Of a DNA stretch of 64,000 bases, positions 8,626 to 17,443 are shown piece by piece; the first letter of the stretch is position 1, and each line of letters begins with the position of its first letter. Position numbers and translations under genes: made by a program. The notes below the pieces were generated by a model that was given only the letters and a program-made list of their open reading frames with translations, had not been told where the DNA came from and ran no database searches. This stretch comes from Corynebacterium meridianum (GTDB taxonomy: Bacteria > Actinomycetota > Actinomycetes > Mycobacteriales > Mycobacteriaceae): assembly GCF_016342265.1 (NCBI RefSeq), contig NZ_JAEIOS010000013.1, positions 372,001-436,000 of the forward strand, given 5' to 3'.

Positions 8626-9567
8626 TCAATAGTAGTACGGGAACGCCGACCAGTCGGGGGCGCGCTTCTCCAGGAAGCTGTCCCGGCCCTCCACCGCTTC
8701 GTCGGTCATGTACGCCAGTCGCGTCGCCTCCCCGGCGAATACCTGCTGCCCCATCAACCCGTCATCGGTGAGGTTGAACGCGAACTTGAGCATCCGCTGT
8801 GCGGTGGGGGACTTCCCGTTGATCGCCCGGGCCCACTCCACGGCGGTGTCCTCCAGCTCCCCGTGGTCCGCGACCTCATTCACCGCTCCCATCTGCCGCA
8901 TCCGCTCCGCGTCATACGTCCGTCCGAGGAAGAAGATCTCGCGGGCGTACTTCTGGCCCACCTGCTTCGCGAGGTACGCCGAACCGTAGCCGGCGTCGAA
9001 GGAGCCGACGTCCGCGTCGGTCTGCTTGAACCGCGCCTCCTGGCGGGAGGCGATCGTCAGGTCGCACACGACGTGCAGGGAGTGCCCGCCGCCCGCGGCC
9101 CACCCGTTGACCACCGCGATGACGACCTTGGGCATCGTCCGGATCAGGCGCTGAACCTCCAGGATGTGCAGGCGGCCCCCCTCGACCTTCTCCCGCTCCG
9201 CGTCCACGGTGTCGGCGGTCTCGCCTTCGGCGTACCGGTATCCGGACCGTCCCCGGATACGTTGATCCCCACCCGAGCAGAAGGCCCAGCCGCCGTCCCT
9301 CGTACTGGGTCCGTTGCCCGTCAGCAGGATGCACCCCACATCGGGGGAGCGGCGGGCGTGGTCGAGTGCCCGGTAGAGCTCGTCGACGGTGTGCGGCCGG
9401 AACGCGTTGCGTACCTCGGGCCGGTCGAAGGCGATGCGCACGATACCGTTCACCCGCCCCTCACCGACGTGCCGGTGGTAGGTGATGTCGGTGAAGTCGA
9501 AGCCGGGGACCTCGCGCCACTGCGTCGGGTCGAAGGGATTGTCGGTGCTGTATTCCGGTGTGTCCAT
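8626..9567 (-). CDS. menB: 1,4-dihydroxy-2-naphthoyl-CoA synthase
   Basis: Ring closure of o-succinylbenzoyl-CoA to 1,4-dihydroxy-2-naphthoyl-CoA (crotonase superfamily). 313 residues, the longer actinobacterial form. Motifs: FCSGGDQR (oxyanion hole), VNGWAAGGGHSLH, and GSFDAGYGSAYLAKQVG containing the conserved aspartate and the MenB-specific tyrosine. I chose the ATG at 9567 (MDTPEYSTDN) because a TACCGT -10 ends 7 bases upstream; the longer open frame upstream has no homology-like sequence and overlaps menC. Confidence 0.95.
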   Translation of the reverse strand: MDTPEYSTDNPFDPTQWREVPGFDFTDITYHRHVGEGRVNGIVRIAFDRPEVRNAFRPHTVDELYRALDHARRSPDVGCILLTGNGPSTRDGGWAFCSGGDQRIRGRSGYRYAEGETADTVDAEREKVEGGRLHILEVQRLIRTMPKVVIAVVNGWAAGGGHSLHVVCDLTIASRQEARFKQTDADVGSFDAGYGSAYLAKQVGQKYAREIFFLGRTYDAERMRQMGAVNEVADHGELEDTAVEWARAINGKSPTAQRMLKFAFNLTDDGLMGQQVFAGEATRLAYMTDEAVEGRDSFLEKRAPDWSAFPYYY

Positions 9568-9601
9568 GGGGACAACGGTAGCGTCTCGTATCCTGGTCAC
9601 C
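9568..9601. promoter_or_regulatory. divergent leaderless menB/menC promoters
   Basis: Only 34 bases separate the two ATG codons. On the plus strand TATCCT (9589-9594) ends 7 bases before menC; on the minus strand TACCGT (complement of 9575-9580) ends 7 bases before menB. Each -10 therefore lies within the other promoter, and both transcripts are predicted to start at their ATG. Confidence 0.55.
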
Positions 9602-10684
9602 ATGCCATTCACCCACGCTCCCCTGGACAACCGCCTCGTCGAACTCGTCGCGACCCTGGACGCCGACGAGCTCATCGGCCGCTCACGCACCGTCGCACTG
9701 CCCATGCGGGTACGGTTCCGGGGGATCACGCGCCGGGAGGCCCTGCTCATCCACGGGCCTGTCGGGTGGGGTGAGTTCGCGCCCTTCCGTGACTACGCTC
9801 CGGAGGAGGCCGCGGCCTGGCTGGCCGCCGCGATCGAGATGGCGTATCTCGGGGCGCCGACCCCGGAACGGGACCGTATCGAGATCAACGCGACGGTTCC
9901 CGCCGTGGCGCCCGACGAGGTGCCGGGTGTCCTCTCCCGGTTCCCGGGCTGCCGCACGGTCAAGGTGAAGGTGGCAGAACCCGGGCAGACCCTCGACGAC
10001 GATGTAGCCCGGGTCTCCGCCGTCCGGGAGGCGGTCCCGAATGCGCTGGTCCGAGTCGATGCGAACAGGGGATTCACCGTGGACCGGGCGCTCGACGCGG
10101 CCCGTGCGTTCGGTCCTCTCGACTACTTCGAACAGCCCTGCGCCACCACCGCGGAACTGGCGGAACTGCGTCAGCGACTGGTCCGGTCCGGGATCTTCTG
10201 CCGGGTAGCCGCCGATGAGTCGATCCGGCGTGCAGGCGACCCCTTCGCCGTACTCGAGGCCCGGGCTCTCGATGTCGCGGTGGTCAAGGCGGCACCGCTC
10301 GGGGGAGTGCGTCGGCTGCTCGACATCGCGGAGAAGATCGCTGCGCACGGGGTGTCCGTCACCGTCGCCAGTGCCCTGGACACCGCCGTCGGCCTGAACG
10401 CCGGGCTCGCCGCGGCGGCGGCACTGCCCGGGCACACCGACGATGATGAGATCGACGTCCCGCCCGCACCCGCGGGACTGGGAACCTGTGGTTTCTTCAT
10501 CGACGACGTCGTGGATCCAGCCACAGCCGGTCGGGTCATCGTCGACGGTCAGCTCTCCTGCGCCCCGGTGGAACCGGACCCCGATCGACTCGCGGGGCTT
10601 GCTGCGGACCCCGACACCGTCGACTTCTGGCGCACCCACCTGCAGAAGTCCCTGGAATGCCTGAAACTTCAGGTAGGTGCGTGA
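9602..10684 (+). CDS. menC: o-succinylbenzoate synthase
   Basis: Dehydrates SHCHC to o-succinylbenzoate (enolase superfamily). 360 residues. The catalytic set can be read in order: KVKV (lysine pair), RVDANRGF (metal ligand Asp), FEQPC (Glu), AADES (Asp), VVKAAPLGG (second catalytic Lys). ATG chosen at 9602 from the leaderless promoter; the longer frame overlaps menB head-on and is not supported. It is followed 38 bases later by menD. Confidence 0.94.
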   Translation: MPFTHAPLDNRLVELVATLDADELIGRSRTVALPMRVRFRGITRREALLIHGPVGWGEFAPFRDYAPEEAAAWLAAAIEMAYLGAPTPERDRIEINATVPAVAPDEVPGVLSRFPGCRTVKVKVAEPGQTLDDDVARVSAVREAVPNALVRVDANRGFTVDRALDAARAFGPLDYFEQPCATTAELAELRQRLVRSGIFCRVAADESIRRAGDPFAVLEARALDVAVVKAAPLGGVRRLLDIAEKIAAHGVSVTVASALDTAVGLNAGLAAAAALPGHTDDDEIDVPPAPAGLGTCGFFIDDVVDPATAGRVIVDGQLSCAPVEPDPDRLAGLAADPDTVDFWRTHLQKSLECLKLQVGA

Positions 10685-10722
10685 GAAACGGGTCGGGTGA
10701 ACCCGATTAGACTCTGCAGATC

Positions 10723-12366
10723 ATGACCGCCCCCGCCACCGCAACCGCCGCCGCGATCGCCGCGGAACTCGCCGCCGCCGGGATCCGGGACGTCATCGTC
10801 TGCCCCGGATCCCGCAGCGCCCCACTGGCTCTCGCCGTCGCGGCACGCACCGATCTCACGCTCCACGTACGGCTCGACGAACGCTCCGCCGCGTTCCTCG
10901 CCCTCGGGATGGCGCGGGTGGACCACCGGCCCGCTGCCGTGATCGTCACCTCGGGGACCGCGGTCGCGAACTGTCTCCCCGCAATGGTGGAGGCCCGGCA
11001 CAGTGACCTCCCGTTCGTCGTACTCGCCGCGGACCGCCCCTCCCGGCTTGTCGGTACCGGGGCTTCGCAGACCATCGACCAGCGCGGCATTTTCGGGACA
11101 TTCTCCGAGTGCGTCACGATCGACGCCGGGGCCGAGGCTCTCCATGCGGCGGCGGTCACCCGACGCGCACTGACACATGACCGTGTCCACCTCAACGTCG
11201 CATTCGACACACCGCTCGTCGACCCGGTGCCCCCGGTACCGGTCGAGCTGCGTCCGGGGCAGCCTCCGCGTCGCGGGCACCACCGGGACTGGGGTACCGC
11301 GCACCTCGACCTGGCGCGGCCCACGCTCGTGATAGCCGGAGACGGTGCCTGGCCGGTGGAGGAACTCGCCGGCGTCCCAACCATCGCCGAGCCCACCGCC
11401 CCCGCCCCGGATAGGCCAGTGCATCCTGCGGCCGCCGGACTCTTCGCCCGTGAACAGGTGTCGTCGGAGGGCCACGTCCTGCACACCCGCCCCGAACAGC
11501 TGGTCGTCATCGGACACCCCACCCTGCACCGTGACGTCCTGGAGCTGATGTCCGACCCCGGCATCGAGGTGACCGTGCTCACCCGCTCCGACGGGTACAC
11601 CGACCCGACGGGGAACGCGCACCGGGTGGCCAGTCGGGTACGCGTCGAAGGCCAGCCCACGAAGCAGTGGTTGAAGCTCTGTGAAGTAGCGGGGCAGCAG
11701 GCCGCAGATGCGGTCCGTGAGATTCTCGAGGGCGGGGACCTGAGTTTCACCGGCCTCCATGTCGCGGCCGCGGTCGCCGACGGTCTCGCGGTCGGTGACA
11801 CCCTCTTCGTCGGGGCGTCGAATCCTGTCCGTGACATCGCGTTGGTGGGGCTTCCCTTCGACGGTGTCGCCACCCACGCCCCGCGCGGAGCCGCGGGCAT
11901 CGACGGCAGCGTCTCCCAGGCGGTCGGTGTCGCCCTGGCAACGCAGGCCCGGGACCGGACGGCGCCCCGCGCCCCACGCACCGTCGCACTGCTCGGTGAC
12001 GTGACCTTCCTCCACGACTCCGGGGGCCTGTTCATCAGTGCCGGTGATCCGCTGCCGAACAACCTCACGATCGTCGTGGCCAACGATGATGGGGGAGGAA
12101 TCTTCGAGACCCTGGAGTCCGGGGCCCCTGAACTCCGGGACAACTTCGAGCGCGTGTTCGGCACCCCCCACGGAGTCGACATCCCCACGCTGGCCACCGC
12201 CCACGGATGGGAACACCGCACGGTGGACAATCTCGCCGACCTCATCCGGGAACTCGAGGAATCCATCGAACTCCCGCATCCGCCACTCATCATCGAGGCA
12301 CGGACCACCCGCTCCACCCGGCGGGAAATGCACGACGCGCTGTCGGGCCGGGTGGTCGGCAGGTGA
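10723..12366 (+). CDS. menD: SEPHCHC synthase (menaquinone, thiamine diphosphate enzyme)
   Basis: Condenses isochorismate with 2-oxoglutarate-derived succinic semialdehyde on thiamine diphosphate, the first menaquinone-specific step. 547 residues, normal length. Family landmarks: VCPGSRSAPLALA and LDERSAAFLALG near the N terminus, the ThDP/metal region GDVTFLHDSGGL with VANDDGGGIFETLE. A TAGACT -10 ends 9 bases upstream of the ATG. The stop overlaps the next GTG by 4 bases. menF (isochorismate synthase) is not in the window. Confidence 0.95.
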   Translation: MTAPATATAAAIAAELAAAGIRDVIVCPGSRSAPLALAVAARTDLTLHVRLDERSAAFLALGMARVDHRPAAVIVTSGTAVANCLPAMVEARHSDLPFVVLAADRPSRLVGTGASQTIDQRGIFGTFSECVTIDAGAEALHAAAVTRRALTHDRVHLNVAFDTPLVDPVPPVPVELRPGQPPRRGHHRDWGTAHLDLARPTLVIAGDGAWPVEELAGVPTIAEPTAPAPDRPVHPAAAGLFAREQVSSEGHVLHTRPEQLVVIGHPTLHRDVLELMSDPGIEVTVLTRSDGYTDPTGNAHRVASRVRVEGQPTKQWLKLCEVAGQQAADAVREILEGGDLSFTGLHVAAAVADGLAVGDTLFVGASNPVRDIALVGLPFDGVATHAPRGAAGIDGSVSQAVGVALATQARDRTAPRAPRTVALLGDVTFLHDSGGLFISAGDPLPNNLTIVVANDDGGGIFETLESGAPELRDNFERVFGTPHGVDIPTLATAHGWEHRTVDNLADLIRELEESIELPHPPLIIEARTTRSTRREMHDALSGRVVGR

Positions 12367-12848
12367 CCCGCAATCCGCTCCGCGCGGCACTCGCCCGCGT
12401 GCCCCGCGACCGGGCACGCCGTCGCCAACACCAGCTGGTGATCCTGTTCTGGGTGTCCGCGATGCTGATGGCCCTCGCCATGATCGTCGGTCCCTGGTTG
12501 AACGACCGGACCATCGCCGCCGATCGGGCACAGGCCTACGCGACGGTCACCGACGCAGGCTGGTGGCGGACGACCGTCGAGTACCGCGACGAGAGCGGAC
12601 GTCTCCGAGCACCCGAGGGGGGTGTGCTCTACCCGGGGGATCTGGCTGAAGGCAGTGGAGTCTGGGTGGACTACGACCGCTCGAAGCCCGACCTGGTGAA
12701 GGTCTCCGGCAGGGACTTCCGGCACGCCATTCCGCCGGCCCTGGTCACCGCGCTCGTCGCCAGTGTCCTGGCTGCGGCCGCCTGGCGGCTGATCGCGGTG
12801 ATGGACCGCCGGCGCGCCCGTCGTGGGGAGGAGCCCGCCGGTGTCTGA
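12363..12848 (+). CDS. DUF3592-type membrane protein
   Basis: 161 residues with two membrane spans (about 24-45 and 123-145) enclosing an extracytoplasmic loop that starts RAQAYATVTDAGWWRTTVEY and includes VWVDYDRSKPDLVKVSG, the pattern of DUF3592 proteins. The GTG start overlaps the menD stop (GTGA), and its own end overlaps the next gene by 8 bases, so menD-DUF3592-mannosyltransferase is one transcription unit. The same order occurs in mycobacteria (Rv0555-0557 from memory). Function unknown. Confidence 0.8.
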   Translation: MTRNPLRAALARVPRDRARRRQHQLVILFWVSAMLMALAMIVGPWLNDRTIAADRAQAYATVTDAGWWRTTVEYRDESGRLRAPEGGVLYPGDLAEGSGVWVDYDRSKPDLVKVSGRDFRHAIPPALVTALVASVLAAAAWRLIAVMDRRRARRGEEPAGV

Positions 12849-13968
12849 GCAGGGTCTCCGGGTCGCCGTCGTAGCCGAGTCCTTCCTCCCCAACGTCAAC
12901 GGCGTCAGCAACTCCGTGCTCCGGGTGCTCGAGCATCTGTCCGCGCACGGGCACGAGGCGATCGTTATCGCGCCGGGTGCGCGGGACTTCGAGGAGGAGG
13001 TCGTCTCCTACGCGGGTTTTCCCGTGGTGCGGGTGCCCACCGTGATGATCCCGCTCATCAACTCTCTGCCCGTCGGGGTTCCCGTCCCGCTGGTGCACAG
13101 GGCACTGCGTGACTTCGGGCCCGACGTGATCCACCTCGCCAGTCCGTACGTCCTCGGGGCCGCCGGTGCGTTGGCCGCCCGCAGGCTCCGGATACCGGCG
13201 CTCGCGGTCTACCAGACCGATGTCGCGGGCTTCGCCCTCCGCTACCACCTCCGGCTGCTGATCTCCGCCTCCTGGCAGGTCACCCGGATGATCCACAACT
13301 CCTGTGCCCGGACCCTCGCGCCGTCCACTGCGGCGATCACCGAGCTCACCGACCACGGGATCCGGAACGTTCACCGGTGGGGCCGGGGCGTGGACACCGA
13401 ACGTTTCAACCCAGCCCACCGGTGTGACCGACTGCGCCGCTCCTGGGACCCGACCGGTGAGCGGCGCATCGTCGGCTACGTCGGCCGGCTCGCCGCGGAG
13501 AAGGGCGTAGATCGGCTCGCATCCCTGTCCGGGCGCGATGATCTCCAGCTCGTGATCGTCGGCGACGGACCCGAGTACGGTGCGCTGAGCGAGGCCCTGC
13601 CGGGGGCGGTATTCACCGGTGCGCTCGGGGGAGAGGACCTGGGGCGCGCCTACGCCAGCTTCGACGTGTTCGTCCATCCCGGCGAGTTCGAGACGTTCTG
13701 CCAGACGATCCAGGAGGCCCAGGCCTCCGGTGTGCCGACCATCGGACCCCGTGCCGGTGGCCCGGTGGACCTGATCACCCCGGGCGTGACCGGCGAACTG
13801 CTCGAGGTGGCCACGTTCAGTGCGGACCTGCCCGCGGCGGTGGACCGTGTCCTGGCCAACCGGGACACCATGTCAGCCACCGCCCGCCGGGCCGTGGAAG
13901 GTCGGACCTGGCCGGTTCTCTGTGCGAAACTCGTGGATCACTACCGGCAGATCCTGCGGCACCGATAG
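12841..13968 (+). CDS. GT4-family mannosyltransferase, MgtA-like (copy 1)
   Basis: A 375-residue retaining glycosyltransferase, two Rossmann-like domains. It matches the GDP-mannose-dependent enzymes encoded after menD in this order (MgtA, which mannosylates a glucuronosyl or glucosyl diacylglycerol to form the glycolipid anchor of lipomannan-like polymers). Landmarks: AESFLPNVNGVSNSVLRVL for the acceptor side, YVGRLAAEKGVDRL and the GT4 motif HPGEFETFCQTIQEAQASG with the two glutamates that contact the nucleotide-sugar. The GTG start overlaps the previous gene. Its C-terminal half is nearly identical to that of the next gene (see findings). Confidence 0.85.
   Translation: MSEQGLRVAVVAESFLPNVNGVSNSVLRVLEHLSAHGHEAIVIAPGARDFEEEVVSYAGFPVVRVPTVMIPLINSLPVGVPVPLVHRALRDFGPDVIHLASPYVLGAAGALAARRLRIPALAVYQTDVAGFALRYHLRLLISASWQVTRMIHNSCARTLAPSTAAITELTDHGIRNVHRWGRGVDTERFNPAHRCDRLRRSWDPTGERRIVGYVGRLAAEKGVDRLASLSGRDDLQLVIVGDGPEYGALSEALPGAVFTGALGGEDLGRAYASFDVFVHPGEFETFCQTIQEAQASGVPTIGPRAGGPVDLITPGVTGELLEVATFSADLPAAVDRVLANRDTMSATARRAVEGRTWPVLCAKLVDHYRQILRHR
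13367..13857 (+). repeat. direct repeat, copy 1 (within mannosyltransferase genes)
   Basis: Bases 13367-13764 (398 bp) are identical to 14552-14949, checked line by line; from 13765 to about 13857 only a few bases differ (for example G/A at 13765/14950 and C/T at 13771/14956). The offset is 1185 bases. The regions before the repeat match less well. Confidence 0.95.
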
Positions 13969-14040
13969 TTACGGACATCGTCATTCTCCCGTCACCCGCA
14001 CGTGACCTCACCGTCCACCGGAGCGTCCATCATCGGGGAC

Positions 14041-15207
14041 ATGCGTGTAGCCATCGTCGCCGAGTCCTTCCTCCCCAACGTCAACGGTGTCACCAATTCC
14101 GTGCTCCGGGTGCTCGAGCACCTGAACCGCCACGGTGACGACGCCCTCGTCATTGCGCCGGGTGCGCGGGACTTCGAGGAGGAGGTCGTCTCCTACGCGG
14201 GTTTCCCCGTGGTGCGGGTGCCCACGGTGATGGTCCCGCTCATCAACTCCCTGCCCGTCGGGGTCCCCGTCCCCGCCGTCAACCATGCCCTGCGTTCCTT
14301 CCGTCCTGATGTGGTGCACCTCGCCAGCCCGTTCGTCCTCGGGGCGGCGGGGGCGTTCGTCGCCCGGCAGCTGAAGGTCCCCGCGGTCGCGGTCTACCAG
14401 ACGGATGTTGTCGGGTTCGCCGAGAAGTACCACCTGTCGGCCCTGTCGACCGCCGCGTGGGAGTGGACGCGCCTGATCCACAACTCGTGCGCCCGCACCC
14501 TCGCCCCCGCGACGCCCGCGATCGAGGCGTTGAGGTCCCACGGCATCTCCGACGTTCACCGGTGGGGCCGGGGCGTGGACACCGAACGTTTCAACCCAGC
14601 CCACCGGTGTGACCGACTGCGCCGCTCCTGGGACCCGACCGGTGAGCGGCGCATCGTCGGCTACGTCGGCCGGCTCGCCGCGGAGAAGGGCGTAGATCGG
14701 CTCGCATCCCTGTCCGGGCGCGATGATCTCCAGCTCGTGATCGTCGGCGACGGACCCGAGTACGGTGCGCTGAGCGAGGCCCTGCCGGGGGCGGTATTCA
14801 CCGGTGCGCTCGGGGGAGAGGACCTGGGGCGCGCCTACGCCAGCTTCGACGTGTTCGTCCATCCCGGCGAGTTCGAGACGTTCTGCCAGACGATCCAGGA
14901 GGCCCAGGCCTCCGGTGTGCCGACCATCGGACCCCGTGCCGGTGGCCCGATGGACTTGATCACCCCGGGCGTGACCGGCGAACTGCTCGAGGTGGCCACG
15001 TTCAGCGCGGACCTGCCCGCGGCGGTCGACCGTGTCCTGGCGGGGCGGGAGGAGATGTCCGCCGCGGCGCTCGACCGGGTCGCGGGCCGCACCTGGGAGA
15101 GCGTCTGCGGCGAACTGCGCGGATACTATTCCGCGGTTCTCGCGGATCAGCGCCGGCCCGACCGTTCCGCCGGGGTGCGGCCCGGGGCATGGGCACGGTG
15201 GCGCTAG
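14041..15207 (+). CDS. GT4-family mannosyltransferase, MgtA-like (copy 2)
   Basis: 388 residues, tandem paralogue of the preceding gene. The N-terminal acceptor domain is similar but clearly diverged (for example FAEKYHLSALSTAAWEWTR against FALRYHLRLLISASWQVTR), whereas the C-terminal nucleotide-sugar domain is nearly identical over roughly 160 residues. So both should use the same donor, probably GDP-mannose, on different acceptors. Start chosen at ATG 14041; the earlier GTG at 14002 adds 13 residues without homology. The C terminus carries an extra arginine-rich tail of about 20 residues. Confidence 0.83.
   Translation: MRVAIVAESFLPNVNGVTNSVLRVLEHLNRHGDDALVIAPGARDFEEEVVSYAGFPVVRVPTVMVPLINSLPVGVPVPAVNHALRSFRPDVVHLASPFVLGAAGAFVARQLKVPAVAVYQTDVVGFAEKYHLSALSTAAWEWTRLIHNSCARTLAPATPAIEALRSHGISDVHRWGRGVDTERFNPAHRCDRLRRSWDPTGERRIVGYVGRLAAEKGVDRLASLSGRDDLQLVIVGDGPEYGALSEALPGAVFTGALGGEDLGRAYASFDVFVHPGEFETFCQTIQEAQASGVPTIGPRAGGPMDLITPGVTGELLEVATFSADLPAAVDRVLAGREEMSAAALDRVAGRTWESVCGELRGYYSAVLADQRRPDRSAGVRPGAWARWR
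14552..15042 (+). repeat. direct repeat, copy 2 (within mannosyltransferase genes)
   Basis: Second copy of the repeat at 13367-13857; 398 bp identical followed by about 93 bp with a handful of substitutions. Confidence 0.95.
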
Positions 15208-15227
15208 TCGTCGCGTAGCCTTGACCC

Positions 15228-15917
15228 GTGGTCAAGGCATCCCTGGAAAAGAATCCCGACGAGGTCGCGCGGATGTTCGACGCCGTCGGCGCGAAGTACG
15301 ACATCACGAACACGGTGCTCTCCCTCGGACGCGACCGTCACTGGCGGCGCCGTACCCGGCAGCGCCTGGATCTCCGCCCCGGCGAACGGGTCCTGGACCT
15401 CGCCGCCGGAACCGCCGTGTCAACCGTCGAGCTGGCCCGCTCCGGTGCCTGGTGCGTGGCCTGTGACTTCTCATCCGGCATGCTCGCCGCGGGGGCGCAC
15501 CGCGCCGTGTCCAAGGTCGCCGGCGACGGCCTCGCCCTGCCCTTCGCCGACGGGTCCTTCGATGCGGTCACCATCAGCTTCGGACTCCGCAACTTCGCCG
15601 ACACCCGGGCCGGGCTCCGGGAGATGGCCCGCGTGACCAGGCCGGGCGGGCGGCTGACGATCGCCGAGTTCTCCACCCCGGTCGTCCCCGTGTTCGCTCA
15701 GGTGTACAAGGAGTACCTGATGCGGGCGCTGCCCGCCCTGGCCCGGCTCGTGTCCTCCGACCCCTCCGCGTACGAATACCTGGCTGAGTCCATCCGCGCC
15801 TGGCCCGACCAGGAGCAACTCGCACGGGAGATCGCCGCCTCCGGCTGGACCGAGGTCGGCTGGCAGAACCTCACCGGAGGGATCACCGCCCTCCACTCCG
15901 CCGTGAAGCCCGTCTAG
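15228..15917 (+). CDS. menG: demethylmenaquinone methyltransferase
   Basis: SAM-dependent C-methylation of demethylmenaquinone to menaquinone (UbiE/MenG family), last step of the core pathway. 229 residues. Motifs: [19 protein letters not shown] at the N terminus, SAM motif [17 protein letters not shown], then [18 protein letters not shown], and the EFSTP motif after motif III. GTG start lies 6 bases after a TAGCCT -10, a leaderless promoter. It converges on the geranylgeranyl-reductase-like gene. Confidence 0.95.
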   Translation: MVKASLEKNPDEVARMFDAVGAKYDITNTVLSLGRDRHWRRRTRQRLDLRPGERVLDLAAGTAVSTVELARSGAWCVACDFSSGMLAAGAHRAVSKVAGDGLALPFADGSFDAVTISFGLRNFADTRAGLREMARVTRPGGRLTIAEFSTPVVPVFAQVYKEYLMRALPALARLVSSDPSAYEYLAESIRAWPDQEQLAREIAASGWTEVGWQNLTGGITALHSAVKPV

Positions 15918-15921
15918 GGGA

Positions 15922-17184
15922 TCACTCCCAGAGGACCGCGTCGGAACCCCTCAGCCGGTAGAAACCCCCGGCGGCGGCACGCCACGCCCGGGCAACCACA
16001 TCCCGGTCACCGTCGGTGACGAGGTTGCCCATCAACCGTGCGGTGGCGCGCATGAGGAGGCCCGCCTGCGGGCCCCGGAAACCGAGCGGCCCCACCGTCG
16101 GAAGCAGATTCGGGTAGGTCAACAACCGGGCCGCCGTCCGGGCCAGCAGGAACGCCTCCCCGTAATTCTCCCGCAGCACCCGGGGCCACACCACCGTCAG
16201 GTCCCGTCGCGGATCGATCAGTTCTGCCGCGAGGCGCGCGGTCTCCAGCCCGTAGTCGATGCCCTCGCCGTTGAGCGGGTTCACGCACGCTGCGGCATCG
16301 CCGATCAGCATCCAGTTCGGTCCCGCGACCCCACTCACGGCACCTCCCATGGGCAGGAGGGCGCCCGCCACGTCGGTCTCGGGCCCGAGGTGCCACTCCT
16401 CCCGTTGGAGCCCCGCATAGTGGGAGAGGAGTTTCTTCGTGTTGACCTTCGCGGGACGCGCCGTCGTCGAAAGCGCCCCGCAGCCGATGTTCACGTGTCC
16501 GTCGGCCAACGGGAAGATCCATCCGTAGCCGGGTTGCGCGACGCCCGCCCGGTCCCGCAGTTCCAGGTGGGAGTGGATCCACTCCTCGTCGGAGAACGGA
16601 GTGGTGCAGTAGGCACGGGCGGCGATCCCGTACACCTCACCGCGGTGCCACACCCGTCCGAGCAGCTTTCCGAAGGGGGAGCGGACGCCGTCGGCGACGA
16701 TGACCGTGGCGCACCGAATGACGCGCTCACCGTCCGGTGTGCCCAGGGTCACCGAGTCCAGTCTGCCGCGCCGGATGGAGAGATCGACGGCGGGACACTG
16801 TTCCCGCACTGTCACGCCCGCGGTGGCGCGGGCGCGTTCGAACAGGAGCGTGTCGAGCTCGGTACGACGCATCGCGGATCCCTCTCGTCCGAACGCGGAC
16901 GGGGGCCACGGTGCGGTAACGTCACCGCCGAAGCCGTGCAGCTTGAGACCGCGGGACCGGTAGCCGCCGGCGATCTCCGGCCCGAGTCCCAGAAGCTGCA
17001 ACTGGTGCATCGCACGGGGGGTGAGGCCGTCGCCGCAGGTCTTGTCACGTGGAAAACGGGCTGCGTCGACGAGGAGCACGCTGAAACCACGGTTCGCGGC
17101 GTGAATCGCGGCGGCGGCCCCGGCGGGGCCACCCCCCACCACGAGGACGTCGGTTGATGCGGTCCGGGACCGGGAGATACTCAC
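15922..17184 (-). CDS. geranylgeranyl reductase family FAD enzyme, MenJ-like
   Basis: 420-residue FAD-dependent reductase. Dinucleotide-binding motif GGGPAGAAAAIHAA at the N terminus, CGDGLTPRAM after it, and the FAD motif LIGDAAACVNPLNGEGIDYG near residue 290. In mycobacteria the homologue at this place saturates one isoprene unit of menaquinone, giving MK(II-H2); the context with menG and a polyprenyl synthase supports the same role here. GTG start; upstream GACAAT is a weak -10 6 bases away. Substrate is inferred, not shown. Confidence 0.85.
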   Translation of the reverse strand: MSISRSRTASTDVLVVGGGPAGAAAAIHAANRGFSVLLVDAARFPRDKTCGDGLTPRAMHQLQLLGLGPEIAGGYRSRGLKLHGFGGDVTAPWPPSAFGREGSAMRRTELDTLLFERARATAGVTVREQCPAVDLSIRRGRLDSVTLGTPDGERVIRCATVIVADGVRSPFGKLLGRVWHRGEVYGIAARAYCTTPFSDEEWIHSHLELRDRAGVAQPGYGWIFPLADGHVNIGCGALSTTARPAKVNTKKLLSHYAGLQREEWHLGPETDVAGALLPMGGAVSGVAGPNWMLIGDAAACVNPLNGEGIDYGLETARLAAELIDPRRDLTVVWPRVLRENYGEAFLLARTAARLLTYPNLLPTVGPLGFRGPQAGLLMRATARLMGNLVTDGDRDVVARAWRAAAGGFYRLRGSDAVLWE

Positions 17185-17443
17185 CGCCCCATTGTCGCAC
17201 TTCCGGGAGCCGGTGGGTTTTCACCCCGGAGTGTCCGGCAACCGCCCGCGTCGGCTACGGTTGATCCCGGGTCCGCCCGGACCCGCGGGGTTCGTCGCGC
17301 GGGAACGTGGCATCACCCCGGCAACATCCACGGTGACGGTGCCGGACGACGTCGCCACCCGAAACCGGAACCGGTCCCAGCACACCACTCCAATCCGGCG
17401 GCCGGTCCAGCCCGCCGCGAGAAGACAACGAGGACAACGACGC

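Noticed and set aside
10669..12911. Two long minus-strand frames (620 and 734 codons) opposite menD
   Set aside because: menD is complete on the plus strand with all motifs; the shadows are repetitive in R, G and P and lack homology.
17192..17443. 84-codon upstream extension of the polyprenyl synthase frame
   Set aside because: The added sequence is basic and low complexity, lies in front of a plausible ATG and does not resemble family N termini.
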